Shown here piece by piece: positions 43,020-53,441 of a DNA stretch of 64,000 nucleotides. A program made the position numbers and the translations under genes. The notes under the pieces were generated by a model that was not told where the DNA came from, searched no databases, and worked only from the letters and a program-made list of their open reading frames with translations. This stretch comes from Arthrobacter sp. UM1. GTDB lineage: Bacteria; Actinomycetota; Actinomycetes; Actinomycetales; Micrococcaceae. Where the stretch lies: contig NZ_JACWAB010000002.1 in assembly GCF_020483305.1 (NCBI RefSeq), positions 1-64,000 on the forward strand, read 5' to 3'. Each line of letters starts with the position of its first letter. Within the stretch, counting starts at the first letter, position 1.

Positions 43020-44455
43020 TGCCCGTGAAGACGCTGTTCATCGCGAACCGCGGGGAGATCGCGGCCCGCATCATCCGCACGGCCCGGGAGCGCGGCGTGA
43101 AGACGGTCCTCGGCGTCTCGGAGGCGGACGAGGGCTCGTATCCGGCGAGCCTCGCGGACGCCGTCGTCGTCATCGGCCCGGCTCCGGCGGCCAAGAGCTA
43201 TCTCAACGTGGAGGCCGTCGTCGCCGCCGCGCAGGAGGCAGGGGCCGACGCCGTGCACCCGGGCTACGGCTTCCTGTCCGAGAACGCGGGCTTCGCCGAG
43301 GCCGTCGAGGCCGCGGGGCTCACGTGGGTGGGCCCGAGCGCGGAGACCATCCGGCTCATGGGCGATAAGTCCGCTGCCCGAGAGACCGCGAAGAAGGCGG
43401 GCGTGCCGGTGCTGCCGGGCACCGAGGGCGCGCTGCCCGCGGACGCGGACCCGCTCGAGGCGGCCCGGGAGATCGGCTTCCCGCTCATGGTCAAGGCCTC
43501 GGCGGGCGGCGGAGGAAAGGGCATCCGCGTGGTGCGCTCGGAGGACGAGCTCGCCGCCGCCGTGGACACCGCGCGGGCGGAGGCCGGCAGCATCTTCGGC
43601 GACTCGGCCGTGTACCTGGAGCGGTTCGTGGACCGCGCCCGGCACGTCGAGGTGCAGGTGCTCGGGGACGGCGAGCGGTTCGTCCACGTCGGGGACCGCG
43701 ACTGCTCCCTGCAGCGCCGCTCCCAGAAGGTCATCGAGGAGGCGCCCGCCCCCGAGCTGCCCGAGGACGTCCGCGAGACCATCCGCACCTCCTCCGTGGA
43801 GCTGGCCCGGGCCACGGGCTACCGCGGCGCGGGAACCGTGGAGTTCCTCTACGACCCCGCGAGCCGCGAGGCGTTCTTCATCGAGATGAACACCCGCCTC
43901 CAGGTGGAGCACCCCGTAACGGAGATGGTCACCGGCCTGGACCTCGTGGCGGAGCAGCTGCGCGCAGCCGCGGGCGAGGGGCTGTCCGTGCGGCAGGAGG
44001 ACATCCGGCTCGAGGGCCACGCGCTCGAGTTCCGCCTCAACGCCGAGGACCCGGACAACGGCTTCTTCCCGTCCCCGGGCACGGTGAGCGGCCTCGCATG
44101 GCCCGAGGGCGAGGGTGTCCGGGTGGACTCCGGAATCGCCGAGGGGTCCGTCGTCGCGCCGTTCTATGACTCGATGATCGCCAAGCTCATCGTCTGGGCA
44201 CCCTCGCGCGAGGAAGCGATCGCGTCCGCTGAGGAGGCGCTCCGGGCCACCCGCGTGGAGGGGATCGCGACGACGGTCCCGTTGCACCTGCGCGCCCTCC
44301 GGACCCGTGAGTTCGCGAGCGTGGGCCACTGGACCACCTTCCTCGAGTCCATGCCCGCGGGGGCGGAGGCCGGCGCAGACTCCGCCAACGACGGCGCTGG
44401 CGCCGAGGAGACTGACACAGCAGACACCGACACCGCCGCTGAGGAGGCGCGATGA
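43019..44455 (+). CDS. Biotin carboxylase (AccC-like, oxoprolinase operon)
   Basis: A 478-residue ATP-grasp enzyme with FIANRGEIAARIIRTARERG, GYGFLSENAGFAEA, MGDKSAARETAKKAGVPVLPG, KASAGGGGKGIRVV, RHVEVQVLGD, EFLYDP, FIEMNTRLQVEHPVTEMVTGLDLV and GHALEFRLNAEDP. All catalytic motifs are present. It carboxylates the biotin of the adjacent carrier protein. An acidic Ala/Glu/Asp/Thr tail of about 30 residues at the C-terminus is an add-on. The ATG at 43019 fits the overlap with the carrier gene. It overlaps pxpB by ATGA. Confidence 0.93.
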   Translation: MPVKTLFIANRGEIAARIIRTARERGVKTVLGVSEADEGSYPASLADAVVVIGPAPAAKSYLNVEAVVAAAQEAGADAVHPGYGFLSENAGFAEAVEAAGLTWVGPSAETIRLMGDKSAARETAKKAGVPVLPGTEGALPADADPLEAAREIGFPLMVKASAGGGGKGIRVVRSEDELAAAVDTARAEAGSIFGDSAVYLERFVDRARHVEVQVLGDGERFVHVGDRDCSLQRRSQKVIEEAPAPELPEDVRETIRTSSVELARATGYRGAGTVEFLYDPASREAFFIEMNTRLQVEHPVTEMVTGLDLVAEQLRAAAGEGLSVRQEDIRLEGHALEFRLNAEDPDNGFFPSPGTVSGLAWPEGEGVRVDSGIAEGSVVAPFYDSMIAKLIVWAPSREEAIASAEEALRATRVEGIATTVPLHLRALRTREFASVGHWTTFLESMPAGAEAGADSANDGAGAEETDTADTDTAAEEAR

Positions 44456-45339
44456 GGCAGAAGGCACGCTATTCGTTCGGAGGGGACGAGTTCCTCTTCG
44501 TGGAAGTGTACGAGGCGATGAGCCTCGAGGCCTATTTCAAGGTCATGGCGCTCGCGGAGGCCGTCAAGGAGGCCGGGCTGCCCGGGCTCGTGGACGTCTG
44601 CCCCGCCAACGCCTCGCTGCTCATCCGGTTCGACCCGGACGGGATCCGGCCCGAGGAGCTGCGCTCGCGGGTCCAGGAGCTCGAGGAGAGCGCCGTCGAG
44701 GAGGCGGGGAGGACGGTGACCGCGCGCGTCGTCGAGATCCCCGTCTGGTATGACGATCCCTACACCTCCGAGGTGGAGCAGCGCTTCCGCAAGGGCTACC
44801 ACCAGGATCCCGAGGGCACGGACCTGGACTACGCGGCCAAGGTCAACGGGCTCAAGGACGCGGCGGAGTTCATCGAGCGCCACCACAGCCAGCCGTGGAT
44901 GGTGACGATGGTGGGATTCGTGGCCGGCCTGCCGTTCATGTTCCAGCTCGTGGACCAGGACCAGCAGATGGAGGTGCCCAAGTACCTCTCGCCGCGCACG
45001 GACACCCCGAAGCTCACCGTGGGCCACGGCGGATCCTTCGCCTGCATCTACTCGGTGCGGGGCGCGGGCGGCTACCAGATGTTCGGCGTGGCGGCGGCCC
45101 CCATCTTCGAGCCCGAGCAGAAGCACGCGGACTTCGAGGACTTCATGATCTTCTTCAAGCCCGGCGACGTGGTGAAGTTCCGGCCCGTGGACGAGACCGA
45201 GTACCGCGAGATCCAGAAGAAGGTCGAGGACGGCAGCTTCCGCTTCAAGACCGCGGAGGCGACGTTCGACGTGGACAAGCTCCTCGCCAACCCCACCGAA
45301 TACAACACTGTGCTGACGGAGGCTCTCGATGTCGCTTGA
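44452..45339 (+). CDS. pxpB: 5-oxoprolinase subunit B (allophanate hydrolase subunit 1 / KipI family)
   Basis: A 295-residue protein of the KipI/AHS1 family: YSFGGDEFLFVEVYE, VDVCPANASLLIRFDP, EIPVWYDDPYTSEV, GFVAGLPFMFQLVDQ, and SVRGAGGYQMFGVAAAPIF. This is the size of a full-length AHS1 domain plus extra N-terminal residues. It partners PxpC. ATGA overlap with the biotin carboxylase upstream, and 11-base overlap with pxpC downstream. Confidence 0.9.
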   Translation: MRQKARYSFGGDEFLFVEVYEAMSLEAYFKVMALAEAVKEAGLPGLVDVCPANASLLIRFDPDGIRPEELRSRVQELEESAVEEAGRTVTARVVEIPVWYDDPYTSEVEQRFRKGYHQDPEGTDLDYAAKVNGLKDAAEFIERHHSQPWMVTMVGFVAGLPFMFQLVDQDQQMEVPKYLSPRTDTPKLTVGHGGSFACIYSVRGAGGYQMFGVAAAPIFEPEQKHADFEDFMIFFKPGDVVKFRPVDETEYREIQKKVEDGSFRFKTAEATFDVDKLLANPTEYNTVLTEALDVA

Positions 45340-46306
45340 GGTTCTCGTTCCAGGCCTGTCCACCACGGTCCAGGACCGCGGGCGCACGGGCTACTACCAC
45401 GTGGGGCTGCCCCAGGGCGGCTCGCTCGACCAGTACTCGGCGCGGCTCGCGAACGCGCTCGTCGGCAACGGCGAGGGCGAGGCCGTGCTCGAGTGCACCT
45501 ACATGGGCCCCAAGCTCAGGGCGGACCGTCCCGCGCTCGTGGCCGTCGCGGGCGCGCCGGTGCCCGTCAAGGTCAACGGCGAGGAGCGCGGCGAGTGGGA
45601 GTCCCTCCTCCTGAATGAGGGCGACGAGCTGGAGTTCGGCGTCATCCAGGGCGGAACCCGCTACTACATCGCCGTGGCGGGCGGCGTGGACGTACCCGAG
45701 GTGCTCGGCTCGCGCTCCACGTACGCGCTCGGCGCCCTCGGCGGGCTCAACGGCCGCAAGCTCGAGGCCGGGGACAGCGTGCCCGTGGGAGCGCCGGCCG
45801 GCGACCTCCAGGTGCTCGCGGGGCGGCGCGTCCCGGAGGAGTTCCGCCCCGAGTTCTGCGGCTCCCAGGAGCTGCGCTTCCTCTTCGGCCTCTACGACCA
45901 CCGCCTCACCGAGGAGGGCCGCCGCCGGATCGCCGAGGAGACGTGGACCCTCACGCCCGTGGCGGACCGGATGGGCATGCGGTATGACGGCCCCGGCGTG
46001 GAGTGGGTGGAGCGCGAGCAGCCCTTCGGCGCGGGCTCGGACCAGTCCAACATCGTGGACGCCGGCTACGCCGTGGGCTCCATCCAGATCCCGGGCGGCA
46101 CGCAGCCGATCATCCTCCACCGGGACGCCGTCTCGGCCGGCGGTTACGCCATGGTGGGCACCGTCATCAGCGCGGACATGGACGTCGTCGCCCGGGCCAC
46201 CCCGGGAACGCAGACGCGGTTCGTCGAGGTGACCATGGAGGAGGCCCTCACGGCTCGCGCCGAGGCGAGGGAGCGCCTCGACGCGGCCGTGGCCGCGATC
46301 GGCTGA
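45329..46306 (+). CDS. pxpC: 5-oxoprolinase subunit C (biotin-dependent carboxyltransferase family / AHS2)
   Basis: A 325-residue AHS2-domain protein: LEVLVPGLSTTVQDRGRTGYYHVGLPQGGSLDQYSARLAN at the start, then AVAGGVDVPEVLGSRSTYALGALGG, a middle segment, and GSDQSNIVDAGYAVGSIQIPGGTQPIILHRDAVSAGGYAMVGTVI. This family is the C subunit of oxoprolinase and of allophanate hydrolase; the neighbours favour oxoprolinase. GGAGG precedes the ATG. Last gene of the operon. Confidence 0.92.
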   Translation: MSLEVLVPGLSTTVQDRGRTGYYHVGLPQGGSLDQYSARLANALVGNGEGEAVLECTYMGPKLRADRPALVAVAGAPVPVKVNGEERGEWESLLLNEGDELEFGVIQGGTRYYIAVAGGVDVPEVLGSRSTYALGALGGLNGRKLEAGDSVPVGAPAGDLQVLAGRRVPEEFRPEFCGSQELRFLFGLYDHRLTEEGRRRIAEETWTLTPVADRMGMRYDGPGVEWVEREQPFGAGSDQSNIVDAGYAVGSIQIPGGTQPIILHRDAVSAGGYAMVGTVISADMDVVARATPGTQTRFVEVTMEEALTARAEARERLDAAVAAIG

Positions 46307-46356
46307 GCCCGCGGGGACGCCCGGGGGCGCTGGGCGGTGTCTGGATGGGCCCGGCC

Positions 46357-47259
46357 TCAGCCGGCGAGCACCACGCGGCCCCGGAGGCCGCTCTGCCCGA
46401 ACCGCTCGTAGGCGGCCTTGAAGTCCTCCAGGGGGTAGACCGAGTCGATCCGGGGCGCGAACGTCGGCGAGAGCGAACGCTGGAGCAGCTCGGCGAGCCG
46501 CTCGCCGTCGGGCTCCACGAGGTGGAAGACGTACCGGAAATCCATCGGCAGGTCCTGCCGCCAGGGGCCGCGGATGCCTGTGAAGACGCCGCCCTTCTCG
46601 AGGGAGGCGAGGGCGGCGTCCGGGATGTTCGCGGTGTCGAAGACGGCCGCATAGGCGCCCTCCTCGATCTCCGTGACGTGGCGGGCGCCGGCCGCCTCGA
46701 CGAACTCGCGGTCGCCGGGGCGCGCCAGGCCGTCCACCTGCCAGCCGGCCTCCACGGCGAGGTCGATGGCGTATCCGCCCACGCCACCGGCCGCGCCCGT
46801 GATGAGGAGCCGTTTGCCGGCGATCTCGCCGTCCAGCTCCGCCGCCGTCAGGGCGAGCGCCTGGTCCGCGGTCAGGGTGTTGAGCGGCACGGTGCCGGCC
46901 TCGAGGAGGGAGATGCCCTCCGGCACGAGCGCCGCGTCCTCGGCGGGCACGGCCACGAAGTCCGCCTGCCCGCGGATCGGCAGGGCGACGGGCGCGACGA
47001 GCGCCGCCACCCCGTCCCCCTCCCGGAATCCCGTGACGCCCTCGCCGAGCGCCTCGACAGTGCCGCTGAGGTCCCAGCCGATGCCGGTCTCGTCCGCGAG
47101 GTCGAACCGGGCGCGGGCCGCCCCGCTCGCGACCATCGCGTCCGAGGGGCTGATGGCCGCCGCCGCCCGGCGGATGAGGATCTGCCCGGGGCCGGGCGTC
47201 GGGGTCTCGAGCTCCTGGAGCTGCGGGGAGTCGGTCAGGGTTCCGCGGAGAGCGCGCAT
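46357..47259 (-). CDS. Zinc-free MDR-type NAD(P)H quinone oxidoreductase
   Basis: A 300-residue medium-chain dehydrogenase/reductase: MRALRGTLTDSPQLQELETPTPGPGQILIRRAAAAISPSDAM, GWDLSGTVEALGEGV, and the nucleotide fold LLITGAAGGVGGYAIDLAVEAGWQVDGLARPGDREFVEAAGA. No zinc-ligand Cys or His is present, so it is of the quinone-reductase type. AAAGGA lies before the ATG at 47259. Divergent from the PcrA helicase gene. Physiological substrate unknown. Confidence 0.88.
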   Translation of the reverse strand: MRALRGTLTDSPQLQELETPTPGPGQILIRRAAAAISPSDAMVASGAARARFDLADETGIGWDLSGTVEALGEGVTGFREGDGVAALVAPVALPIRGQADFVAVPAEDAALVPEGISLLEAGTVPLNTLTADQALALTAAELDGEIAGKRLLITGAAGGVGGYAIDLAVEAGWQVDGLARPGDREFVEAAGARHVTEIEEGAYAAVFDTANIPDAALASLEKGGVFTGIRGPWRQDLPMDFRYVFHLVEPDGERLAELLQRSLSPTFAPRIDSVYPLEDFKAAYERFGQSGLRGRVVLAG

Positions 47260-47512
47260 GAGGGTCCTTTCCGGGGTCTGGGCTCGGCGGTGCCCCGTGC
47301 GGGGCGGTGCTGCTCCGTGCAACGGCTCTCCTCCCGCCTCTATTTCCGGGGGACCCCCTCCGCCGGGGTCTTCGCTCCTTCCGGGGGCTTCCCGCCGGGC
47401 CCGCTGTCCCCGCCGCCCTTGGACGACGACGGCGGCCGGCGCGGACCGGCCCGAGCCTGTCCGTGAAGCGCAAGCTTAGAGTGTCCACCCCTCTGCCTAG
47501 ACTGGGAAGACC

Positions 47513-50188
47513 ATGGACTTCCTCTTCGATCCGCATTTCGACGCTCTCAAGAAGGACAGCTCGTCACCGGAGGCGCGCCTGCCCAAGCTGGCGCCGGGGT
47601 TCGGCCCCGGCTTCGGCGAGGACTCTCTGTCGGGGGAGGATCCGTTCGCAGAGCCGACTGCCGAGCGGGGTCCGAACGCGGCGCCGGGATCGAGCGCTGA
47701 GCCCGGTGCGGGGCTGCTCGAGGGGCTCAACGAGCACCAGCGGGAAGCCGTGGTCCACGCGGGATCGCCGCTGCTCATCGTGGCCGGCGCGGGCTCGGGC
47801 AAGACGCGGGTCCTCACCCACCGGATCGCCTATCTCCTGGAGACGCGCCGCGCGCACCCGGGGGAGATCCTGGCCATCACCTTCACCAACAAGGCGGCGG
47901 CGGAGATGCGGGAGCGCATCTCGGAGCTCGTGGGCCCCGCGGCGGAGCGCATGTGGGTGAGCACCTTCCACTCGTCCTGCGTGAGGATCCTGCGGCGCGA
48001 GGCGAGCGCCATCGGGCTCAGCCAGAACTTCTCCATCTATGACTCCGCGGACAGCCTCCGGCTCATCACCCTCGTGGCCAAGGGCCTGGACCTGGACCCC
48101 AAGAAGTTCCCGCCCAAGCAGATCCAGCACAAGATCTCGGGCCTGAAGAACGAGCTGATCGACGCGGAGGACTTCAGCAGCGAGGCGAACCCGGAGGATC
48201 CCTTCGAGGCGGCCGTGACGGAGGTCTACAAGGGGTACACGCAGCGCCTGCGGCAGGCGAACGCCATGGACTTCGACGATCTCATCGCTGAGACCGTCTA
48301 CATGTTCCGGGCCTTCCCGCAGGTGGCGGAGAACTACCGCCGCCGCTTCCGCCACGTGCTCGTGGACGAGTACCAGGACACCAACCACGCCCAGTATGCG
48401 CTCGTCCGGGAGCTGACGCAGTCTGACTCCGGCCCGGGCGCCGAGCTGACCGTGGTGGGAGACTCGGACCAGTCCATCTACGCGTTCCGCGGTGCGGACA
48501 TCCGCAACATCATCGAGTTCGAGAAGGACTACCCCAACGCGCGGACCATCCTGCTGGAGCAGAACTACCGCTCCACGCAGAACATCCTCTCCGCCGCCAA
48601 CGCCGTCATCTCCCGCAACCCGGAGCGTCCGCCCAAGAAGCTCTGGACCGCCTCGGGGGACGGGGAGAAGATCATCGGCTACGTGGGCGAGTCCGAGCAC
48701 GCGGAAGCGGAGTTCATCGCCCGGGAGATCGACAGGCTCGGGGATGACTCCCTGGCCCGCCCCGGAGACGTGGCCGTCTTCTACCGGACCAACGCCCAGT
48801 CCCGCAGCATCGAGGACATCCTGGTCCGCTTCGGCCTGCCGTACCGGGTGGTGGGCGGCACACGCTTCTACGAGCGCAAGGAGATCAAAGACGTCCTCGC
48901 CTACCTCCGCACGCTCGTCAACCCGGAGGATGACGTCAACCTCCGCCGCATCCTCAACGAGCCCAAGCGCGGCATCGGAGACCGGGCTGAGGCGGCCGTG
49001 GCCGCGCTCGCGGACCGGGAGCGGATCAGCTTCATGTCCGCTCTGCGCCGCTCGGCGGACGCGCCGGGGCTCGGCACCCGTGCGGTCAAGCTGACCCAGC
49101 AGTTCGTGGAGCTTATCGACGAGCTGAAGCAGACCGCGGACCAGGAGGGTCCCGTGGCCGCCGTCCAGGCCGTGCTCCAGAAGACCGGATACCTGGAGAC
49201 GCTGCGCCTCAGCAATGACCCGCAGGACGAGTCCCGTGTGGAGAACCTCGCCGAGCTCGTGGCCGTCATCCGGGAGTTCGAGCAGGACAACCCCGAGGGA
49301 ACGCTGGGGGAGTACCTCGAGCAGGTCTCCCTCGTGGCGGACGCGGACCAGATCCCGGATGCCCCTGAGGGCAGCGCGGCCGAGGTGGCGGCCGCCGTGG
49401 AAGAGGCCCGCCGCCAGGGCGTCGTCACGCTCATGACCCTGCACACCGCCAAGGGCCTCGAGTTCCCCGTGGTCTTCCTGACGGGTCTTGAGCAGGGCGT
49501 CTTCCCGCACAGCCGCTCCGCGGTGGACGCCAAGGAGCTCGCGGAGGAGCGGCGGCTCGCCTACGTAGGCCTCACCCGAGCGCGGCAGCGCCTCTACCTC
49601 ACGCGCTCCGAGGTGCGCTCCATGTGGGGGCAGAGCCAGTACAACCCCGGCAGCCAGTTCATCGAGGAGATCCCCGAGGACCTCATCGAGTGGAAGAGGG
49701 AGGGCACCGCGCGCCCCGGCGGCTTCGGAGGCTCCATCGTCGGCGGCATGGGCGGGTTCAGCGGGTCCCGCTACGGCTCCGCCTGGGGCTCGGGCGGCGG
49801 CCAGGGCGGGGGCCGCGGCGGACGCGTCGGCTCCGCCTCTGGCGAGGAGCTCGTCTCCCGACTGCCCAAGGGGCCCGGCGTGGGCGCGCCCAAGTCCTTC
49901 CCCGGACGCCCGGACACCCCGGACAAGCCCGGGCGCGGTGCGGCGGGCGCGGCCAGCCGAGGCAGCGGCTCGGGGCAGGCGGGTGGCGGCAGCGCAACGT
50001 CGTCGGGCCCTGCGGAGGACGCCAACGGGCTCCAGCTCTCCGTGGGGGACACGGTGCGGCACGCCAAATTCGGCCAGGGGACCGTGCTGGCCCTCGAGGG
50101 GAGCGGGCCCAAGACCGTGGCCAAGGTCCGGTTCGCGGATGCGGAGAAGCGGCTGCTGCTCCGGTACGCGCCGCTGGAGAAGGCATGA
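47513..50188 (+). CDS. pcrA: ATP-dependent DNA helicase PcrA/UvrD
   Basis: An 891-residue superfamily 1A helicase. Residues 1-70 are a disordered acidic start. Motifs in order: LNEHQREAVVH, VAGAGSGKTRVLTHRIAYL (Walker A), ITFTNKAAAEMRER, VLVDEYQDTNHAQYALV, GDSDQSIYAFRGAD, LEQNYRST, MTLHTAKGLEFPVVFLTGLEQGVFPH, and LAYVGLTRARQRL. A Gly-rich linker (about 745-830) leads to a C-terminal Tudor-like domain (SVGDTVRHAKFGQGTVLALEGSG). It unwinds DNA in repair and clears RNA polymerase and RecA. GGAAGA and TAGACT lie just upstream of the ATG, so the leader is short. Confidence 0.96.
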   Translation: MDFLFDPHFDALKKDSSSPEARLPKLAPGFGPGFGEDSLSGEDPFAEPTAERGPNAAPGSSAEPGAGLLEGLNEHQREAVVHAGSPLLIVAGAGSGKTRVLTHRIAYLLETRRAHPGEILAITFTNKAAAEMRERISELVGPAAERMWVSTFHSSCVRILRREASAIGLSQNFSIYDSADSLRLITLVAKGLDLDPKKFPPKQIQHKISGLKNELIDAEDFSSEANPEDPFEAAVTEVYKGYTQRLRQANAMDFDDLIAETVYMFRAFPQVAENYRRRFRHVLVDEYQDTNHAQYALVRELTQSDSGPGAELTVVGDSDQSIYAFRGADIRNIIEFEKDYPNARTILLEQNYRSTQNILSAANAVISRNPERPPKKLWTASGDGEKIIGYVGESEHAEAEFIAREIDRLGDDSLARPGDVAVFYRTNAQSRSIEDILVRFGLPYRVVGGTRFYERKEIKDVLAYLRTLVNPEDDVNLRRILNEPKRGIGDRAEAAVAALADRERISFMSALRRSADAPGLGTRAVKLTQQFVELIDELKQTADQEGPVAAVQAVLQKTGYLETLRLSNDPQDESRVENLAELVAVIREFEQDNPEGTLGEYLEQVSLVADADQIPDAPEGSAAEVAAAVEEARRQGVVTLMTLHTAKGLEFPVVFLTGLEQGVFPHSRSAVDAKELAEERRLAYVGLTRARQRLYLTRSEVRSMWGQSQYNPGSQFIEEIPEDLIEWKREGTARPGGFGGSIVGGMGGFSGSRYGSAWGSGGGQGGGRGGRVGSASGEELVSRLPKGPGVGAPKSFPGRPDTPDKPGRGAAGAASRGSGSGQAGGGSATSSGPAEDANGLQLSVGDTVRHAKFGQGTVLALEGSGPKTVAKVRFADAEKRLLLRYAPLEKA

Positions 50189-50386
50189 CCGCCGTCCATC
50201 GCAGTCCAGAGAGCCCGTCCTGAACCCGTTCTGGACGCCGCCTGTGGCATTGCGCACAAGCGGGTAGCCTAGACGGTGGCCTCCGGCCCAACAGGGCTAG
50301 AGTTCCCCATAGAGGCACCGGGCCCCGTTCGCGGGATTCCGGGGGCGCCTCGAACAAGATGACTTCGACGTAGAAGGACACAACCC

Positions 50387-51559
50387 GTGGACCTGTTTGA
50401 ATACCAGGCGCGCGATCTCTTCGAGGCACACGGCGTTCCCGTGCTCGCCGGCATCGTGGCGCAGACTCCGGAAGAAGCGAAGGCAGCGGCTGAGAAGATC
50501 GGCGGAGTGACCGTCGTCAAGGCCCAGGTCAAGGTTGGCGGCCGCGGCAAGGCCGGCGGCGTCAAGGTCGCCAAGACCGCCGACGAGGCCTACGAGCACG
50601 CCAAGGCCATTCTGGGCATGGACATCAAGGGCCACACGGTCAACAAGGTCATGATCGCGCAGGGCGCGGACATCGCCGAGGAGTACTACTTCTCCGTCCT
50701 CCTGGACCGCGCGAACCGCAACTACCTCGCCATGTGCTCCGTCGAGGGCGGCATGGAGATCGAGCAGCTCGCCGTCGAGCGTCCCGAGGCGCTCGCCCGC
50801 GTGGCCGTCGACCCGGCCGTCGGCATCGACGCCGCCAAGGCCAAGGAGATCGTCGAGGCCGCGAAGTTCCCGGCAGACCTCCAGGACAAGGTCGCCGAGG
50901 TCATCGTCAAGCTCTATGGCGTCTACAAGAACGAGGACGCGACCCTCGTGGAGGTCAACCCGCTCGTGAAGACGGGCGACGGCCAGATCCTCGCCCTCGA
51001 CGGCAAGGTCACGCTGGACGACAACGCCTCCGAGGTCCGCCACCCCGAGCACGAGGAGCTCGAGGACAAGGGCGCGGCCGACCCGCTCGAGGCCAAGGCC
51101 AAGGCGAACGGCCTCAACTACGTGAAGCTCGACGGCGAGGTCGGCATCATCGGCAACGGCGCGGGCCTCGTCATGTCCACGCTGGACGTCGTCGCCTACG
51201 CCGGCGAGAAGCACGGCAACGTCAAGCCCGCCAACTTCCTCGACATCGGAGGCGGCGCCTCCGCCGAGGTCATGGCCAACGGCCTCGACGTCATCCTCGG
51301 CGACGACCAGGTCAAGAGCGTGTTCGTCAACGTCTTCGGCGGCATCACCGCCTGTGACGCGGTGGCCAACGGCATCGTGAAGGCCCTCGAGATCCTCGGC
51401 GACAAGGCCACCAAGCCGCTCGTCGTGCGCCTCGACGGCAACAAGGTCGAGGAGGGCCGCGCGATCCTCGACAACGCCAACCACCCGCTCATCACCCTCG
51501 CCGAGACGATGGACGCCGGTGCCGACAAGGCCGCCGAGCTCGCCCACGCGGCCAAGTAG
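50387..51559 (+). CDS. sucC: Succinyl-CoA synthetase subunit beta (ADP-forming)
   Basis: A 390-residue ATP-grasp subunit: [45 protein letters not shown] (nucleotide binding), [26 protein letters not shown], and [18 protein letters not shown]. With SucD it makes succinate and ATP from succinyl-CoA in the citric acid cycle. GTG start with AGAAGGACA upstream. Promoter candidates TAGCCT (50267) and TAGAGT (50301) lie in the 198-base leader. Confidence 0.97.
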   Translation: MDLFEYQARDLFEAHGVPVLAGIVAQTPEEAKAAAEKIGGVTVVKAQVKVGGRGKAGGVKVAKTADEAYEHAKAILGMDIKGHTVNKVMIAQGADIAEEYYFSVLLDRANRNYLAMCSVEGGMEIEQLAVERPEALARVAVDPAVGIDAAKAKEIVEAAKFPADLQDKVAEVIVKLYGVYKNEDATLVEVNPLVKTGDGQILALDGKVTLDDNASEVRHPEHEELEDKGAADPLEAKAKANGLNYVKLDGEVGIIGNGAGLVMSTLDVVAYAGEKHGNVKPANFLDIGGGASAEVMANGLDVILGDDQVKSVFVNVFGGITACDAVANGIVKALEILGDKATKPLVVRLDGNKVEEGRAILDNANHPLITLAETMDAGADKAAELAHAAK

Positions 51560-51578
51560 ATCTCGAAGGAAGAGAAGA

Positions 51579-52493
<915 letters not shown>

Positions 52494-52538
52494 GGCTGAT
52501 TCAGCACGGTGCAGCACAGCTGCGGCGATGCAGAGAAA

Positions 52539-52575
52539 GGGGCGGCGTCCGCACGGAGTGTGCGGGCGCCGCCCC
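52539..52575 (+). terminator. Terminator after sucCD
   Basis: GGGGCGGCGTCCGCAC/GTGCGGGCGCCGCCCC, 16 bp with one T-G pair and a GGAGT loop, flanked by AGAAA on the left and TTCT on the right. Confidence 0.83.
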
Positions 52576-52586
52576 TTCTGTGTGAG

Positions 52587-53441
52587 TCAGGGCTTGGCCC
52601 TTTCCAGGGCTCGCTTCTCGATCTCTTGATGCGCGAGAACCTCCTTCTCGTGCTTTTTCATCTCGTGGGCGAATTGCCGAGCGAACTTCTCCGTCCAGAA
52701 CTGCCTGAAGCCGATCTCCTGCCGACACTCGGCGTCTTTGACTGCGAGCTCCTTCAGGCTGCTCTGGTTCTTGAGTGCTTGAATGTTGGTGTCCACCCAT
52801 GACTGGAACCGGGTTTCGCCTCTGAGCGCCATGCACTCTTGCCATTTCTCTGCAAGCCGATCGATCTCGTCTGCGTTGTGCGTGTTCGCTTCGTTCATGG
52901 CCTTCTCGGCCAGTGTGGACGGAAACGCCGCGTAGAACAATCCGTCTGGAGCAGAGCCGAAGGCCCTGTCCAGTGCTTGAGTACGGCACCCGTCCGCAGG
53001 AATTGAACCGAGCTCCATGATGCTGGCTTTAACCACGGCGCCTCGAAAAGTGCCGAAATAGGCGTCCTTGGCCTCCTGAGACCAGGATGAGAGAGGGGAG
53101 TTCTCCGGCACGAATTCGTTCGAGCCGTACCCGACGTCTCTTGCCTTCTCCACTGTGAGATCCGCGCCGATTCGGGCGAGGATTTCACCGACGCTGGCCG
53201 TCTGGATCAAAGGCAATGGGCCGTGCACCTCGAACCCTCGTTCCTTCATGCATTTCTGCCCCTCGTTGATCATGAGCTCTTCGATCCGAGGGTCTCGGTG
53301 GAGGAGGGCATCGGCTTGGCGGAGGACCACCTGCGTGTCCACGACGTCTGTGGCGGCCTTGTCCGGACTGGATGCACACCCGGTCACTCCCAGTCCGAAT
53401 AGAGCCAACACGGCCCAGAGAAGCTGCGGTGAACGTTTCAC
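52587..53441 (-). CDS. Lipoprotein of a three-gene paralogous family (copy 1, most distal)
   Basis: A 284-residue lipoprotein. Signal MKRSPQLLWAVLALFGLGVTGC with lipobox VTGC. Then QADALLHRDPRIEELMINEGQKCMKERGFEVHG, IPADGCRTQALDRAFGSAPDG, WQECMALRGETRFQS and LKELAVKDAECRQEIGFRQFW, ending in a charged helix (FARQFAHEMKKHEKEVLAHQEIEKRALERAKP). Four Cys other than the lipidated one are spaced like those of the two upstream paralogues. It is closest to copy 2. The GTG start at 53441 overlaps the copy 2 stop. G+C seems lower than in the flanking genes. No known family is recognised; an extracytoplasmic, disulfide-stabilised helical protein is likely. Confidence 0.8.
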   Translation of the reverse strand: MKRSPQLLWAVLALFGLGVTGCASSPDKAATDVVDTQVVLRQADALLHRDPRIEELMINEGQKCMKERGFEVHGPLPLIQTASVGEILARIGADLTVEKARDVGYGSNEFVPENSPLSSWSQEAKDAYFGTFRGAVVKASIMELGSIPADGCRTQALDRAFGSAPDGLFYAAFPSTLAEKAMNEANTHNADEIDRLAEKWQECMALRGETRFQSWVDTNIQALKNQSSLKELAVKDAECRQEIGFRQFWTEKFARQFAHEMKKHEKEVLAHQEIEKRALERAKP

